Shown piece after piece: positions 1 to 7,935 of a stretch of 12,198 bases of DNA (its first letter is position 1; each line of letters opens with the position of its first letter). Made by a program: the position numbers and the translations under genes. The notes under the pieces are model-generated. The model was not told where the DNA came from, ran no database searches, and saw nothing but the letters and a program-made list of their open reading frames with translations. Source of the stretch: Eudoraea sp. (lineage in GTDB: Bacteria > Bacteroidota > Bacteroidia > Flavobacteriales > Flavobacteriaceae); NCBI GenBank assembly GCA_013042925.1, contig JABDPH010000166.1:1-12198 (forward strand), in the 5' to 3' direction.

Positions 1-73
1 CATTAGGTTTATTCTCCTTTGCTGAATTGCAACTAACTATAAAAATTAATAGAACGAGAAATAAGGAACGCAT
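1..73 (-). CDS. Lipoprotein, N-terminal fragment (cut by window edge)
   Basis: Only the first 24 codons are present; the gene continues beyond position 1. Translation from the ATG at 73-71 begins with MRSLF, followed by a run of hydrophobic residues (LVLLIFI) and a lipobox ending Ile-Val-Ser-Cys at residues 12-15, then a polar stretch (NSAKENKPN). This is a textbook signal-peptidase II signal: a short positive N-terminus, a hydrophobic core and an invariant Cys that would be acylated. The start lies 62 bp after the stop of the sugar symporter on the same strand, with no visible terminator between them, so co-transcription is likely and a role in handling the same substrate is possible but inferred. 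The mature domain is outside the window, so the function cannot be given. Confidence 0.75.
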   Translation of the reverse strand, partial: MRSLFLVLLIFIVSCNSAKENKPN

Positions 74-135
74 CTACTTTCAATTTATAAATTTTCTAAA
101 TTTAATCCTCATTTATTTCATTCAGCGGGCCTTAT

Positions 136-1761
136 CTATAATGCAAGTGTGCTAAATGAAATCATGATATATCCTACAATTGCGAGAATCAATATAGAAG
201 TAACAATGTCTACCCAATTGTAACTAGCTTTATTTTCCTCCCTTTGTTCCGGGCTAATTGTGCCAAAAGTAAGGCCTTGTAATTGTGCCTGTGTAGGAGC
301 CGGGTACATCATACTGACAGCAACTGCAATTCCTATGCACATTGCAAAGAAATAAGCTCCAAAAACCAGCCAATTTATATCTGCAATGGTATAAAGAAAA
401 CTACCTTCAGTAAAGCCCGATTTTACAATCTCCAGGGTTAGCTTGCCAAAACCAATTATAAAACCACCAATTAAAGTAGCAATAGCGCCGTTGGCATTAA
501 TGCGCTTATAGAAAATACCTAACAAGAAAACAGCAGCTATGGGTGGAGAAATATAGGCTTGTACATTTTGAAGGTATTCATAAAGGCCGTCGGAAAGTGT
601 GGTAATAATCGGGATCCATAAAAGACCGAGACCTACAACAAAAAAGGTAGCGATTCGCCCTGTTTTTACCAATTCTTCTTCCGGCTTTTCCGGTTTAAGT
701 TTTTTATAAATATCGAGGGTAAATAATGTAGAACATGAATTAAATACAGAAGCAAGAGAACTCATTAAGGCGGCTAACAGGCCCGCTGCAACCAATCCCC
801 GAAGTCCTGAAGGCATTAAATTGCTCATCAAGACCGGAAATGCTTCGTCCGGACTTTCCCAGTGGAGTTCTCCCTTAATTTTTAATGCCAGTGCAATTAC
901 TCCAGGTATTAAAAAAAGGAATACCGGCATAAGTTTCAAAAGGGCACCGAAAATGCTGCCTCTCCTACCCTCTTTTATATTTTTGGCAGCAAGCACCCTT
1001 TGCACAATTACCTGATCTGTACACCAATACCAGATACCCACAACTGTACTGGTAATAAACAGAGGCAGCCAGGGGTAATCCGGATCAGAATTAGGGCGCC
1101 ACATATTAAAATATTCCGGCCCAATGGTTTGCTTTAACTCGCCCCATCCTCCTACGGCATCCAATCCTAAAAATGTCAGTATTCCGGCACCAAGGACCAA
1201 TACTATTGCCTGAATAGTCTCTGTATATACCACAGCCCGCATGCCTCCCAGAACCGTGTATATTCCTGTAAGTGCTACTGTAGCTACTGCACCTATCCAA
1301 AATGGTATGCCCAGCAAAGCCGAGACCACTACCCCACCTGCATAGATTGTGACAGAAACTTTAGTCAATATGTAAGCTATTAAAGACACCACTGATAAGA
1401 CCCATCTGGATCTGGAATCAAATCGTTTTTCAAGGAATTCGGGCATTGTAAATACCCCGCTGCGTGCATAGAAAGGAAGAAAAACCCAACCAAGCATTAA
1501 TACTATCCATGCATGTAACTCATAAATAAGCAAAGGCATTTTATCTCCGGCACCATTACCCGCCAGGCCTACAACATGTTCAGAACCAATATTTGAAGCA
1601 AAAATGGAAGCCCCTACTATAAACCACCCAATATTTCTACCTGCAAGGAAATAGTCCTCGGTATTCTTCTGTTTTTGCTTTATAACCCACCATGCAACAC
1701 CCAGTAATAGCAGAAAATAGATCGTTATTACCGCCCAGTCTAAGGTATCAAGTCCTTTCAT
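136..1761 (-). CDS. Sodium/sugar symporter, SSS family, SGLT-like
   Basis: This 541-residue inner-membrane protein belongs to the solute:sodium symporter family (LeuT fold, about 14 membrane helices) and would couple Na+ entry to sugar uptake. The sequence resembles animal SGLT1/SGLT2 as remembered: FASNIGSEH in helix 1 (54-62), WYWCTDQVIVQR (244-255), MSSLASVFNS (333-342) and PPIAAVFLL (406-414). Residues equivalent to the SGLT1 sugar contacts are present: His62, Glu81, Tyr245, Lys276 and Gln398. So are those of the Na2 sodium site: Ala55, Ile58, Ser334 and Ser335. The length is slightly below that of animal SGLTs because the last animal extension is absent. The start is the ATG that gives the usual short N-terminus before helix 1. 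A lipoprotein gene follows downstream on the same strand. Glucose or galactose is the most likely substrate, but related members carry other sugars, so the exact substrate is inference. Confidence 0.88.
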   Translation of the reverse strand: MKGLDTLDWAVITIYFLLLLGVAWWVIKQKQKNTEDYFLAGRNIGWFIVGASIFASNIGSEHVVGLAGNGAGDKMPLLIYELHAWIVLMLGWVFLPFYARSGVFTMPEFLEKRFDSRSRWVLSVVSLIAYILTKVSVTIYAGGVVVSALLGIPFWIGAVATVALTGIYTVLGGMRAVVYTETIQAIVLVLGAGILTFLGLDAVGGWGELKQTIGPEYFNMWRPNSDPDYPWLPLFITSTVVGIWYWCTDQVIVQRVLAAKNIKEGRRGSIFGALLKLMPVFLFLIPGVIALALKIKGELHWESPDEAFPVLMSNLMPSGLRGLVAAGLLAALMSSLASVFNSCSTLFTLDIYKKLKPEKPEEELVKTGRIATFFVVGLGLLWIPIITTLSDGLYEYLQNVQAYISPPIAAVFLLGIFYKRINANGAIATLIGGFIIGFGKLTLEIVKSGFTEGSFLYTIADINWLVFGAYFFAMCIGIAVAVSMMYPAPTQAQLQGLTFGTISPEQREENKASYNWVDIVTSILILAIVGYIMISFSTLAL

Positions 1762-1923
1762 AAATTATACTTTAAAACCAATTCTTATTAGAAGGGAAAA
1801 TGGAATAATGGCTACCAATAAATTTTTCCGCCAGGTAAGATAATCAAAACCTCATAACTATATCTTTTTTATGAAGTAAATAGACCAGTTACAAAAATCA
1901 ACAATAGGGTGATATAAAATTGC

Positions 1924-2106
1924 TTATTGTTCCAGATTGTTAGCCTGGAAACTTTCAGGATTGCCGTCACTAAATTCTATGGTTAATTCTATAGGATTAC
2001 AACAAATCTCGCAATCTTCAACATAATGCTGCTGTTTAATGGAAGGATCTAACAGCATTGAAATTTCTTCCCAGCAATAAGGACACTGAAAAAAGTGCTC
2101 GTACAT
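1924..2106 (-). CDS. CPXCG-motif cysteine-rich small protein
   Basis: This 60-residue soluble protein has the layout of the CPXCG cysteine-rich family (Pfam Cys_rich_CPXCG, from memory). A first pair of cysteines sits in CPYCWE (Cys8, Cys11). A second cluster sits in YVEDCEICCNPIEL (Cys32, Cys35, Cys36). The two pairs very probably bind one zinc ion as a small zinc ribbon. The family usually has Gly after the second Cys; here it is Trp12. The family's biochemical role is unknown to me. The gene lies 43 bp downstream of the TolC-like gene on the same strand, so it could be read through from the efflux operon. A TAATTTTG box just before the start suggests that it also has, or only has, its own promoter. 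The size and the YVEDC block make it a real gene despite its shortness. Confidence 0.82.
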   Translation of the reverse strand: MYEHFFQCPYCWEEISMLLDPSIKQQHYVEDCEICCNPIELTIEFSDGNPESFQANNLEQ

Positions 2107-2116
2107 TTCAGCTATT

Positions 2117-2124
2117 CAAAATTA
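2117..2124 (-). promoter_or_regulatory. Candidate -7 box for the CPXCG gene
   Basis: The minus strand reads TAATTTTG, a full match to the Bacteroidota -7 consensus TAnnTTTG, ending 10 bases before the ATG. No clear TTTG/TTG -33 element lies at the expected distance, so this is a weak call. The transcript would have a very short leader. Confidence 0.3.
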
Positions 2125-2149
2125 AGTTATAGACAGTATTCATGAATTA

Positions 2150-3496
2150 TTAAAAATCTACATTCAACAACTGACCGGTTAAATCCAATAGTTGTAATTC
2201 GGCCAGTTTAGCATCGTATTTAGCAAGGTTTTTGGTTGTTTGGGCCGTTAAAAGATTAATCTGTGCCTGCCTGAATTCAATTGAAGTAATTCTGCCCAGT
2301 TGGTATTGTTCCCTTGATCTTTCAAAGTTATTCTGATTGGTAATTACAGCTTTCTCTTGTATTTCATAGATCGCCAACCTGTTTTCATACGTTTCCAAAG
2401 CATTCCGGATATCCCTTTCAACTTCCAGTTCAACCTGTTTCTTTAACAGCTCCTGATTTTCATAGAGAATTTTAGCATTACGCACCTGTACCGTGGTGTT
2501 TCCTCCATCAAAAAGGTTCCAGGTAAGGCCCGCGACGACTGTAAAATTTTGATTGTTATTATTGGTGCCGGGAAAGAATGCTGATGCCGGATTCTGGTTT
2601 AAATTCCATCCATAAGAACCTGTCAAACCAATTACCGGTAAATAACCCGATTTACTCACCTTTATATCATATTCATTAATTGCCAAATTCCTTTCTGTTT
2701 GCAGGATAGCGAGATTGTTTAAGGAAACATCATCTACCATTGCCTGTATTTCGAGCATTGGGATAAAATTTATTAAGGTATCTACAGCATAATCATTGGA
2801 AATATCCTGATTTAGTACAACATTTAAATCTCTTTTAGTATTTTCCAATAATTGCTGTGTATTCAGGAGGATGATGCTATCGTTAGTTACATCTACCTCA
2901 GCATTTAATACATCAAGCTGCGTGTTTTGGCCGTATTCGAATGAATATTGCGCCCTTTTAATCCGGTCTTTTGAAACCTCCAATGCCTCCTTTTGGGCAA
3001 ACTCATTTTCGGATAAACGGGCTACCTCAAAATAAATGCTAAGCAGTTGAAGTATTGTGCCCTGAATGGTTTCCCTGGCCTGTAATTCCGTTAGTTGGTA
3101 CTGTTCCTTTAGCCTCTTATAATTGTAGGTACGCCCCAACCCATCAAATAAGGTATAATTTAGATTTAAACTAGCACCATAACGTTTCGTTTCTGCATTG
3201 TTAATTTCTACATCCGGGCGGGGATTTCCGTTTTCATCAACCTGCCCCGGAAATGCGATAGTATTATTATCCTCGGCAAAACTTGCATTGGCAACGCCGG
3301 AAAGAATAGGTAAAAACCCGGTATTTAAAATTCCCTGATTATTATCTGCAATTTCTACCGTATTTTCGGCAACTTTTATGCCAAAATTCTGCTCTAAAGC
3401 GAGATTAATAGCCTCACTTTTTGACAATACACTTTCCTGTGCATTAGCATTAATACTCAATGCTAATAGCACAATAATCCAGATATAGTTTTTCAT
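2150..3496 (-). CDS. TolC-family outer-membrane efflux channel
   Basis: This 448-residue protein is an outer-membrane efflux protein of the TolC/OEP family, the exit duct of the pump encoded just upstream. A signal peptide is visible (MKNY, hydrophobic core, then NANA before QE), with predicted cleavage after residue 19. The mature protein shows the two OEP repeats. Each starts with a helix such as SEAINLALEQNF near residues 26-37 and continues into long coiled-coil-forming helices rich in Gln, Glu, Leu and Asn. Stretches such as YGASLNLNYTLFDG (about 106-119) and GLTWNLFDGG in the second half are the typical OEP beta-strand/FDG signatures. The length is normal for the family. There is no lipobox, so it is not a lipid-anchored OprM type. 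Its ATG overlaps the stop of the RND gene by 4 bp (ATGA), and a purine-rich GAAGGTAAGG lies just upstream, indicating translational coupling. Confidence 0.9.
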   Translation of the reverse strand: MKNYIWIIVLLALSINANAQESVLSKSEAINLALEQNFGIKVAENTVEIADNNQGILNTGFLPILSGVANASFAEDNNTIAFPGQVDENGNPRPDVEINNAETKRYGASLNLNYTLFDGLGRTYNYKRLKEQYQLTELQARETIQGTILQLLSIYFEVARLSENEFAQKEALEVSKDRIKRAQYSFEYGQNTQLDVLNAEVDVTNDSIILLNTQQLLENTKRDLNVVLNQDISNDYAVDTLINFIPMLEIQAMVDDVSLNNLAILQTERNLAINEYDIKVSKSGYLPVIGLTGSYGWNLNQNPASAFFPGTNNNNQNFTVVAGLTWNLFDGGNTTVQVRNAKILYENQELLKKQVELEVERDIRNALETYENRLAIYEIQEKAVITNQNNFERSREQYQLGRITSIEFRQAQINLLTAQTTKNLAKYDAKLAELQLLDLTGQLLNVDF

Positions 3497-6400
3497 TTTT
3501 CCTTACCTTCTAGTTCAATTGAAGCTTGTTTTTTATTTTCTCCTTTGACCGAACTGTTGGGAGATTCTTTAATAAGTTTTGTAACTAACTGATTCTGTTG
3601 GTGCATTTCTTCTTTTTGCTCTTTTATGGCTCGCTCAACAGCTTCTTTTGGAACTTTGTTCCCAGTTGCCAACCATTTCGCGTTAACTTTAACTTTATTA
3701 CTAAAGGAAAGGAAAATGGGTAGCATAACAAGTGTTAGAACAGTTGCAAAGGCAATTCCATAAGCTATTGAAATAGCCATAGGTATTAAAAATTGTGCCT
3801 GCCTGCTCTGCTCGAGCATCAGAGGAGCTAATCCTGCAATTGTTGTCACAGAAGTTAAAAAGATAGCTCTGAATCGTGAACGCCCTGCATCATAAATGGC
3901 ATCATCGAAAGTCATCCCATTCCTCAGATTAGTATTGAACTTCCCAATAAGTACCAAACCATCATTTACCATAATACCAATAAGGGCAATAATACCTAAC
4001 ATGGAAAGTATGTTAATTGGAAAATCGTGAATCCAATGACCCCAAGCTACCGCCGTAAAACTAAATGGTATCATTAACAATAGCATTAATGGCTGACTAA
4101 AACTTCTGAATGTAAATGCTATGGTAATGTAAATCAAAAATAGCACGGTAAGTCCTACGAACTGTAAAGAACCGAGCAATTTACCAGCTTCTCTGTTCTG
4201 GCCTTCATAAGAGGGGGTAACCGTCGGGTATTTAGCCAGAATTTCAGGCATGATTTCCGTTCGTATTTCAGTCATAACATCCGTTGAACTAACCTTTTTG
4301 GCGTCTTTAAGATCTGATGATAATTGAATTTCACGCTGGCCATCTAAATGATTAATAGCCACATCACCCCTAAGTATGGTATAAGTAGCTATTTCCTTTA
4401 ATGGTATCCTACTCCCATTTGGAGTTACAATCCGCATTTCATCCAAATCGGTAATAGACGAGCGATTATCACGATCATATCTCACCCAAACACGAATTTC
4501 ATCCTGCCCTCGTTGAAAACGCTGGGCCTGGGTTCCGAAAAATCCAGCCCTAACCTGATTCATTACTGTCCTTAAATTAAGTCCCAGCAAGTAAGCATTT
4601 TCTTTCAATTCCAAGCGGATTTCTTTAATCCCCGCCGGATCATTATCTGCAATATCTTTCAGGTCTGGATTATTAAGCATAGCTTGTTTTAACTCTTCTT
4701 TAGCAGCCTTCAACTCCTGAATATTATAGCCCAATAACGAAACCGAGACGGGGTCACCTCCAAAATTGCCTCCTGATCCATAAATAAGACTTTCGACTCC
4801 TATTACCGGCCCTACCAATTCCCGTAATCGCTTGGTAACAACATCTGAGCGAATCTCATCCGGACGTTCCTCACCCGGCAACAAGTTAATAGAAAGTGTT
4901 GCTGCTGAAGAACCGGGGCCTACATTTTTTATTACATTTTCATAGAGTACTTTACCAGTGCCTTGAAGATATTGTTCTGTTAGTTCCTGATTGACAATTT
5001 CTGCCTTCTCTTCAATTAGGCTTATAATAGAATCTGTTATTTTCTCATTAGTGCCATTTGGCATGAGTAATTCTATCTGCACCCTGTCACTGGCTATTCT
5101 AGGGAAAAAAGCAGTCCGAATAATTCCGCCCCCAATAGATCCGAAAGTGAGGATTAATGCAAAAACGAAAAAAGAAAAAGTTAACAGTTTATACCTTAAG
5201 GCGAATTTTAAAGTTGGGCTATACATCTTATCCCGAAACCAAACCATAATCTGATCACCACCTTTGTTGATAGCTCTAAGCTTTAAAAATAATTTGCCAA
5301 GACCTGTCTTTGGTCTTTTATCTTCTTTATGCAGGGCCTTAGAGTGAGCCAGGTGAGCCGGTAGAATTATAAGAGCTTCTACAAGGGAAACTGCCAGAGT
5401 TAGTATGACGATCACAGAAACTTCTCCAAAAAATTCCCCTATCCGTCCGTCCAGAAACAAAAATATTGAGAACGCAAGTATTGTTGTTATAATTGCTGAT
5501 ACAATAGGAGGGATAACTTCCATAGTACCATCTATTGCAGCTTGTACCGGAGTTTTACCTTTTTCATAATGCTGGTAGATGTTTTCAGCAATTACAATCC
5601 CGTCATCAACTAGAATTCCAATAACTATGATCATCCCAAAGAGGGATAGTACATTAATGGTTACATCAAAAAATCCGGCAAATATAAACATCCCCAGAAA
5701 AGCAACAGGCAATCCAAATGCTACCCAAAAAGCCAATCGTGTATTTAGGAATATGGAAAGAAACAGCAACACCAGAATCATTCCCATAATCGCATTTTCG
5801 GTCAGCAATTTTGTCCGTTGTGTTAGTGTAGTTGAAAGATCACTTACCACACTTAATTGAACATTATTGTTTTTCTGGTTAAAGATCTCAATATAATTCC
5901 GAACCTTCTCAGCAGAAGAAATAAGATCTTCGGTATTGGTACTAGTTATTGTTGTTCGAACGGAAAGATTACCATTAAAAAAGGAAGCATTGGGCGTTTC
6001 TGAAAATCGGTCCCTTATAGTAGCAACATCTCTCAAACGAACCGTTTGCCCTGCTGCATCTGCTCTAATAATCAAGTGCGAAAGTTCATCACCATAATAA
6101 GAACGATTGTTTGCCCGGATGAGATATTCTTCTTCATTAGTTTTTATATTTCCACCAGTCACCAGGATATTGGCATTGGAAACGGCGTTAGCCACTTCAG
6201 TAAATGACATCCCATAAGCCAATAAATTATTTTCATTGACGGCAATTTCAATTTCTTCCAGAGGAAAACCGGAAATGGAGATCTGCGAGATTCCATCAAT
6301 TGACCTAATATCGTTTTCTACTTGTCGCGCAATTTGTTTTAGAGTGGCAAGAGGAATATTATCACCGCTGATTGCAAAACTTATTGTTTGCCTTACTGCT

Positions 6401-6795
6401 TCTAATTTAGATACTACAAGAGGTTCCATTCCACTAGGGAATGTAGGCACCCTATCCACTGCATTTTTAACCTGTAGTAACATGAAATCAATATCTCTGC
6501 CTTTTTCAATTTCCACATTGATATTTCCACTATTCTCTCTGGAAGTTGAAGTAACCCTATCTACACCTTCTAATCCTTTAAGATTATCCTCAATTTTTAA
6601 AACAATCCCCTCTTCAATCTCCTGTGGAGATGCGCCAGGGTAGGTTATATTTACTGAGATGTTCTTTGAATCTGTTAGAGGGAAAAACGAAGATTTTAAA
6701 GAAGTAGCTCCAACAATTCCGAAAATGAAAAAAGCAATAATAATTACATCTACGGCAACGTGATATTTTATGAAATACGAGATTACTTTTCTCAT
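3493..6795 (-). CDS. RND efflux permease (AcrB/HAE-like)
   Basis: This 1100-residue inner-membrane transporter of the RND superfamily would drive proton-coupled export through the periplasmic adaptor and the TolC-like channel. It has the duplicated RND plan: helix 1 at about 12-32, a first periplasmic loop starting KSSFFPLTD, helices 2-6 at about 333-480, helix 7 at about 538-556, a second large loop, then helices 8-12 at about 878-1030. The helix 4 motif GILVDDGIVIAENI carries the two proton-relay aspartates, Asp397 and Asp398. Helix 10 reads GIMVNDGLVL, with Asn944 where AcrB has its essential Lys, while an Arg (Arg976, in RFRAIFLTS) matches the AcrB helix 11 Arg. The protein ends with a hydrophilic cytosolic tail of about 65 residues, longer than in AcrB. 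Its start overlaps the adaptor stop as ATGA. The substrate cannot be read from the sequence; a drug or lipophilic compound is more likely than a metal because the helix 4 motif is of HAE type. Confidence 0.92.
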   Translation of the reverse strand: MRKVISYFIKYHVAVDVIIIAFFIFGIVGATSLKSSFFPLTDSKNISVNITYPGASPQEIEEGIVLKIEDNLKGLEGVDRVTSTSRENSGNINVEIEKGRDIDFMLLQVKNAVDRVPTFPSGMEPLVVSKLEAVRQTISFAISGDNIPLATLKQIARQVENDIRSIDGISQISISGFPLEEIEIAVNENNLLAYGMSFTEVANAVSNANILVTGGNIKTNEEEYLIRANNRSYYGDELSHLIIRADAAGQTVRLRDVATIRDRFSETPNASFFNGNLSVRTTITSTNTEDLISSAEKVRNYIEIFNQKNNNVQLSVVSDLSTTLTQRTKLLTENAIMGMILVLLFLSIFLNTRLAFWVAFGLPVAFLGMFIFAGFFDVTINVLSLFGMIIVIGILVDDGIVIAENIYQHYEKGKTPVQAAIDGTMEVIPPIVSAIITTILAFSIFLFLDGRIGEFFGEVSVIVILTLAVSLVEALIILPAHLAHSKALHKEDKRPKTGLGKLFLKLRAINKGGDQIMVWFRDKMYSPTLKFALRYKLLTFSFFVFALILTFGSIGGGIIRTAFFPRIASDRVQIELLMPNGTNEKITDSIISLIEEKAEIVNQELTEQYLQGTGKVLYENVIKNVGPGSSAATLSINLLPGEERPDEIRSDVVTKRLRELVGPVIGVESLIYGSGGNFGGDPVSVSLLGYNIQELKAAKEELKQAMLNNPDLKDIADNDPAGIKEIRLELKENAYLLGLNLRTVMNQVRAGFFGTQAQRFQRGQDEIRVWVRYDRDNRSSITDLDEMRIVTPNGSRIPLKEIATYTILRGDVAINHLDGQREIQLSSDLKDAKKVSSTDVMTEIRTEIMPEILAKYPTVTPSYEGQNREAGKLLGSLQFVGLTVLFLIYITIAFTFRSFSQPLMLLLMIPFSFTAVAWGHWIHDFPINILSMLGIIALIGIMVNDGLVLIGKFNTNLRNGMTFDDAIYDAGRSRFRAIFLTSVTTIAGLAPLMLEQSRQAQFLIPMAISIAYGIAFATVLTLVMLPIFLSFSNKVKVNAKWLATGNKVPKEAVERAIKEQKEEMHQQNQLVTKLIKESPNSSVKGENKKQASIELEGKEK

Positions 6796-7925
6796 TGGTC
6801 TTCTATTTTGGCTGTTTCTCCTTTGTACTCTTTTACCAACATCCCGCTGTAAGCACCAATTACAGGTTTTGTAAGTATGGTGATTCCTTCTGGCACTCCT
6901 TTTAAAACCACTTTTTTATCTGAAAAATAAACCGGGGTAACATCAATTATATCAAGCAAAGAATCTCTTACCATAAAAATCTGATTGCCTTCCAGCAGCA
7001 AGTTTCTGTCTATTTCAATCGCATTTGATTCTTGTTTGGCATTCAAATTGGCCTCGAGATACATCCCTTCTTTTAAATCCGGATCACTTACTTCAATAAA
7101 TGCCTTTATAGTTTGTGTTGCCAAATCTACATTTCCATTAATTCTGGCAACGATACCATTATAAGTTTTAGTACGCTCAAGATTAACCAACTCAACTTTT
7201 TCGTTGAGCTTTAATAGATCACTATAGGATTTACTTATAGCAACTTCCAATTCATAAATATCCGTATTAATGAATTCCCCTAATTTTTGTCCCGGCCTTA
7301 CTAACGTCCCTTCAGTTACAAGAGTTTCAGTTAGTATTCCTGAAAAAGGTGCCGAAATTTGATACTTACGCAATCGCTGCTCCTGGTTCTTAACATTATA
7401 ATAATTTGTAAGAATCCCGCGGCCCGAAATAAAGAACTTCTCCTTTTCGGTTGTCATTTCAGGAAGTGGGGGTGTAGTTCTGTCCAAATCAAAACTAGTC
7501 AAATACGCCTGCCATTTAGGAAAAACTTCAGGATAATCAAGTCGAAGATCCGGCATAATAGAAGTTATGAGGTTATACAAATTGCTTTTAGATGACTGCA
7601 CACTGGCATAGTATTCAGATGCGTCAATTTTAATTATAGTCTCCCCCACTCTATATGCCTGTCCTTCCTTAAACAGTTTATTTCCTCTTTTAAATACACC
7701 TTGTACCTCAGCAAAGAGTTCCACTCGTCTTTTCGCAGTTAAATTTCCATTAGCTGGCACTATAATAGGTACTGTTCCGTTGGTTACGGTTTGCGTAAAA
7801 ACGGTTTTTACGACCTTCTCCACTTTGGCTTTTGGCTTTGTTTTACTACTGCCGATTTGTTGAGCCAGATAAAAAGCCGCAATGATAATTAAGATTCCCA
7901 GTATCGATAATATTGTTTTACGCAT
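6792..7925 (-). CDS. RND periplasmic adaptor (membrane-fusion protein, HlyD-like)
   Basis: This 377-residue adaptor would bridge the RND permease and the TolC-like channel in the periplasm. An N-terminal membrane anchor (about residues 4-21, ILSILGILIIIAAFYLA) is followed by a Lys-rich stretch; there is no lipobox Cys, so it is held by a helix rather than a lipid. The split lipoyl domain is visible as VELFAEVQGVFKRG (about 68-81) with VGETIIKID, and again as ISAPFSGILTE (190-200) with VRPGQKLGEF. Beta-barrel and membrane-proximal domains follow to the C-terminus. Between the lipoyl halves, where AcrA has a long coiled-coil hairpin, there is a segment (about 103-188) broken by Pro-rich sequence such as DYPEVFPKWQ and TTPPLPE. 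The gene follows marR after 10 bp and overlaps the permease by 4 bp, so all four genes are probably one operon. Confidence 0.88.
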   Translation of the reverse strand: MRKTILSILGILIIIAAFYLAQQIGSSKTKPKAKVEKVVKTVFTQTVTNGTVPIIVPANGNLTAKRRVELFAEVQGVFKRGNKLFKEGQAYRVGETIIKIDASEYYASVQSSKSNLYNLITSIMPDLRLDYPEVFPKWQAYLTSFDLDRTTPPLPEMTTEKEKFFISGRGILTNYYNVKNQEQRLRKYQISAPFSGILTETLVTEGTLVRPGQKLGEFINTDIYELEVAISKSYSDLLKLNEKVELVNLERTKTYNGIVARINGNVDLATQTIKAFIEVSDPDLKEGMYLEANLNAKQESNAIEIDRNLLLEGNQIFMVRDSLLDIIDVTPVYFSDKKVVLKGVPEGITILTKPVIGAYSGMLVKEYKGETAKIEDQ

Positions 7926-7935
7926 TATTGTTTTA

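Noticed and set aside
1106..1300. A 64-codon minus-strand frame inside the symporter gene
   Set aside because: It overlaps the symporter in a shifted frame; the symporter reads continuously through it with conserved motifs on both sides.
1762..1923. Promoter or terminator in the 162-bp gap between the CPXCG gene and the symporter
   Set aside because: The minus strand has only partial matches to TAnnTTTG (for example TATTGTTG) and no GC-rich hairpin with a T run, so I call nothing here although a promoter must exist nearby.
2138..2147. ATTCATGAAT palindrome after the TolC-like gene as a terminator
   Set aside because: Ten AT-rich bases with no loop and no following T tract on the minus strand; it would not form a stable hairpin.
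6236..6643. A 135-codon plus-strand open frame within the RND gene, and similar frames at 4991-5254, 5579-5860, 7359-7595, 8785-9171, 9184-9387 and 821-1015
   Set aside because: They lie wholly antisense to genes with clear family motifs, show no recognisable protein features, and look like by-products of codon use on the coding strand.
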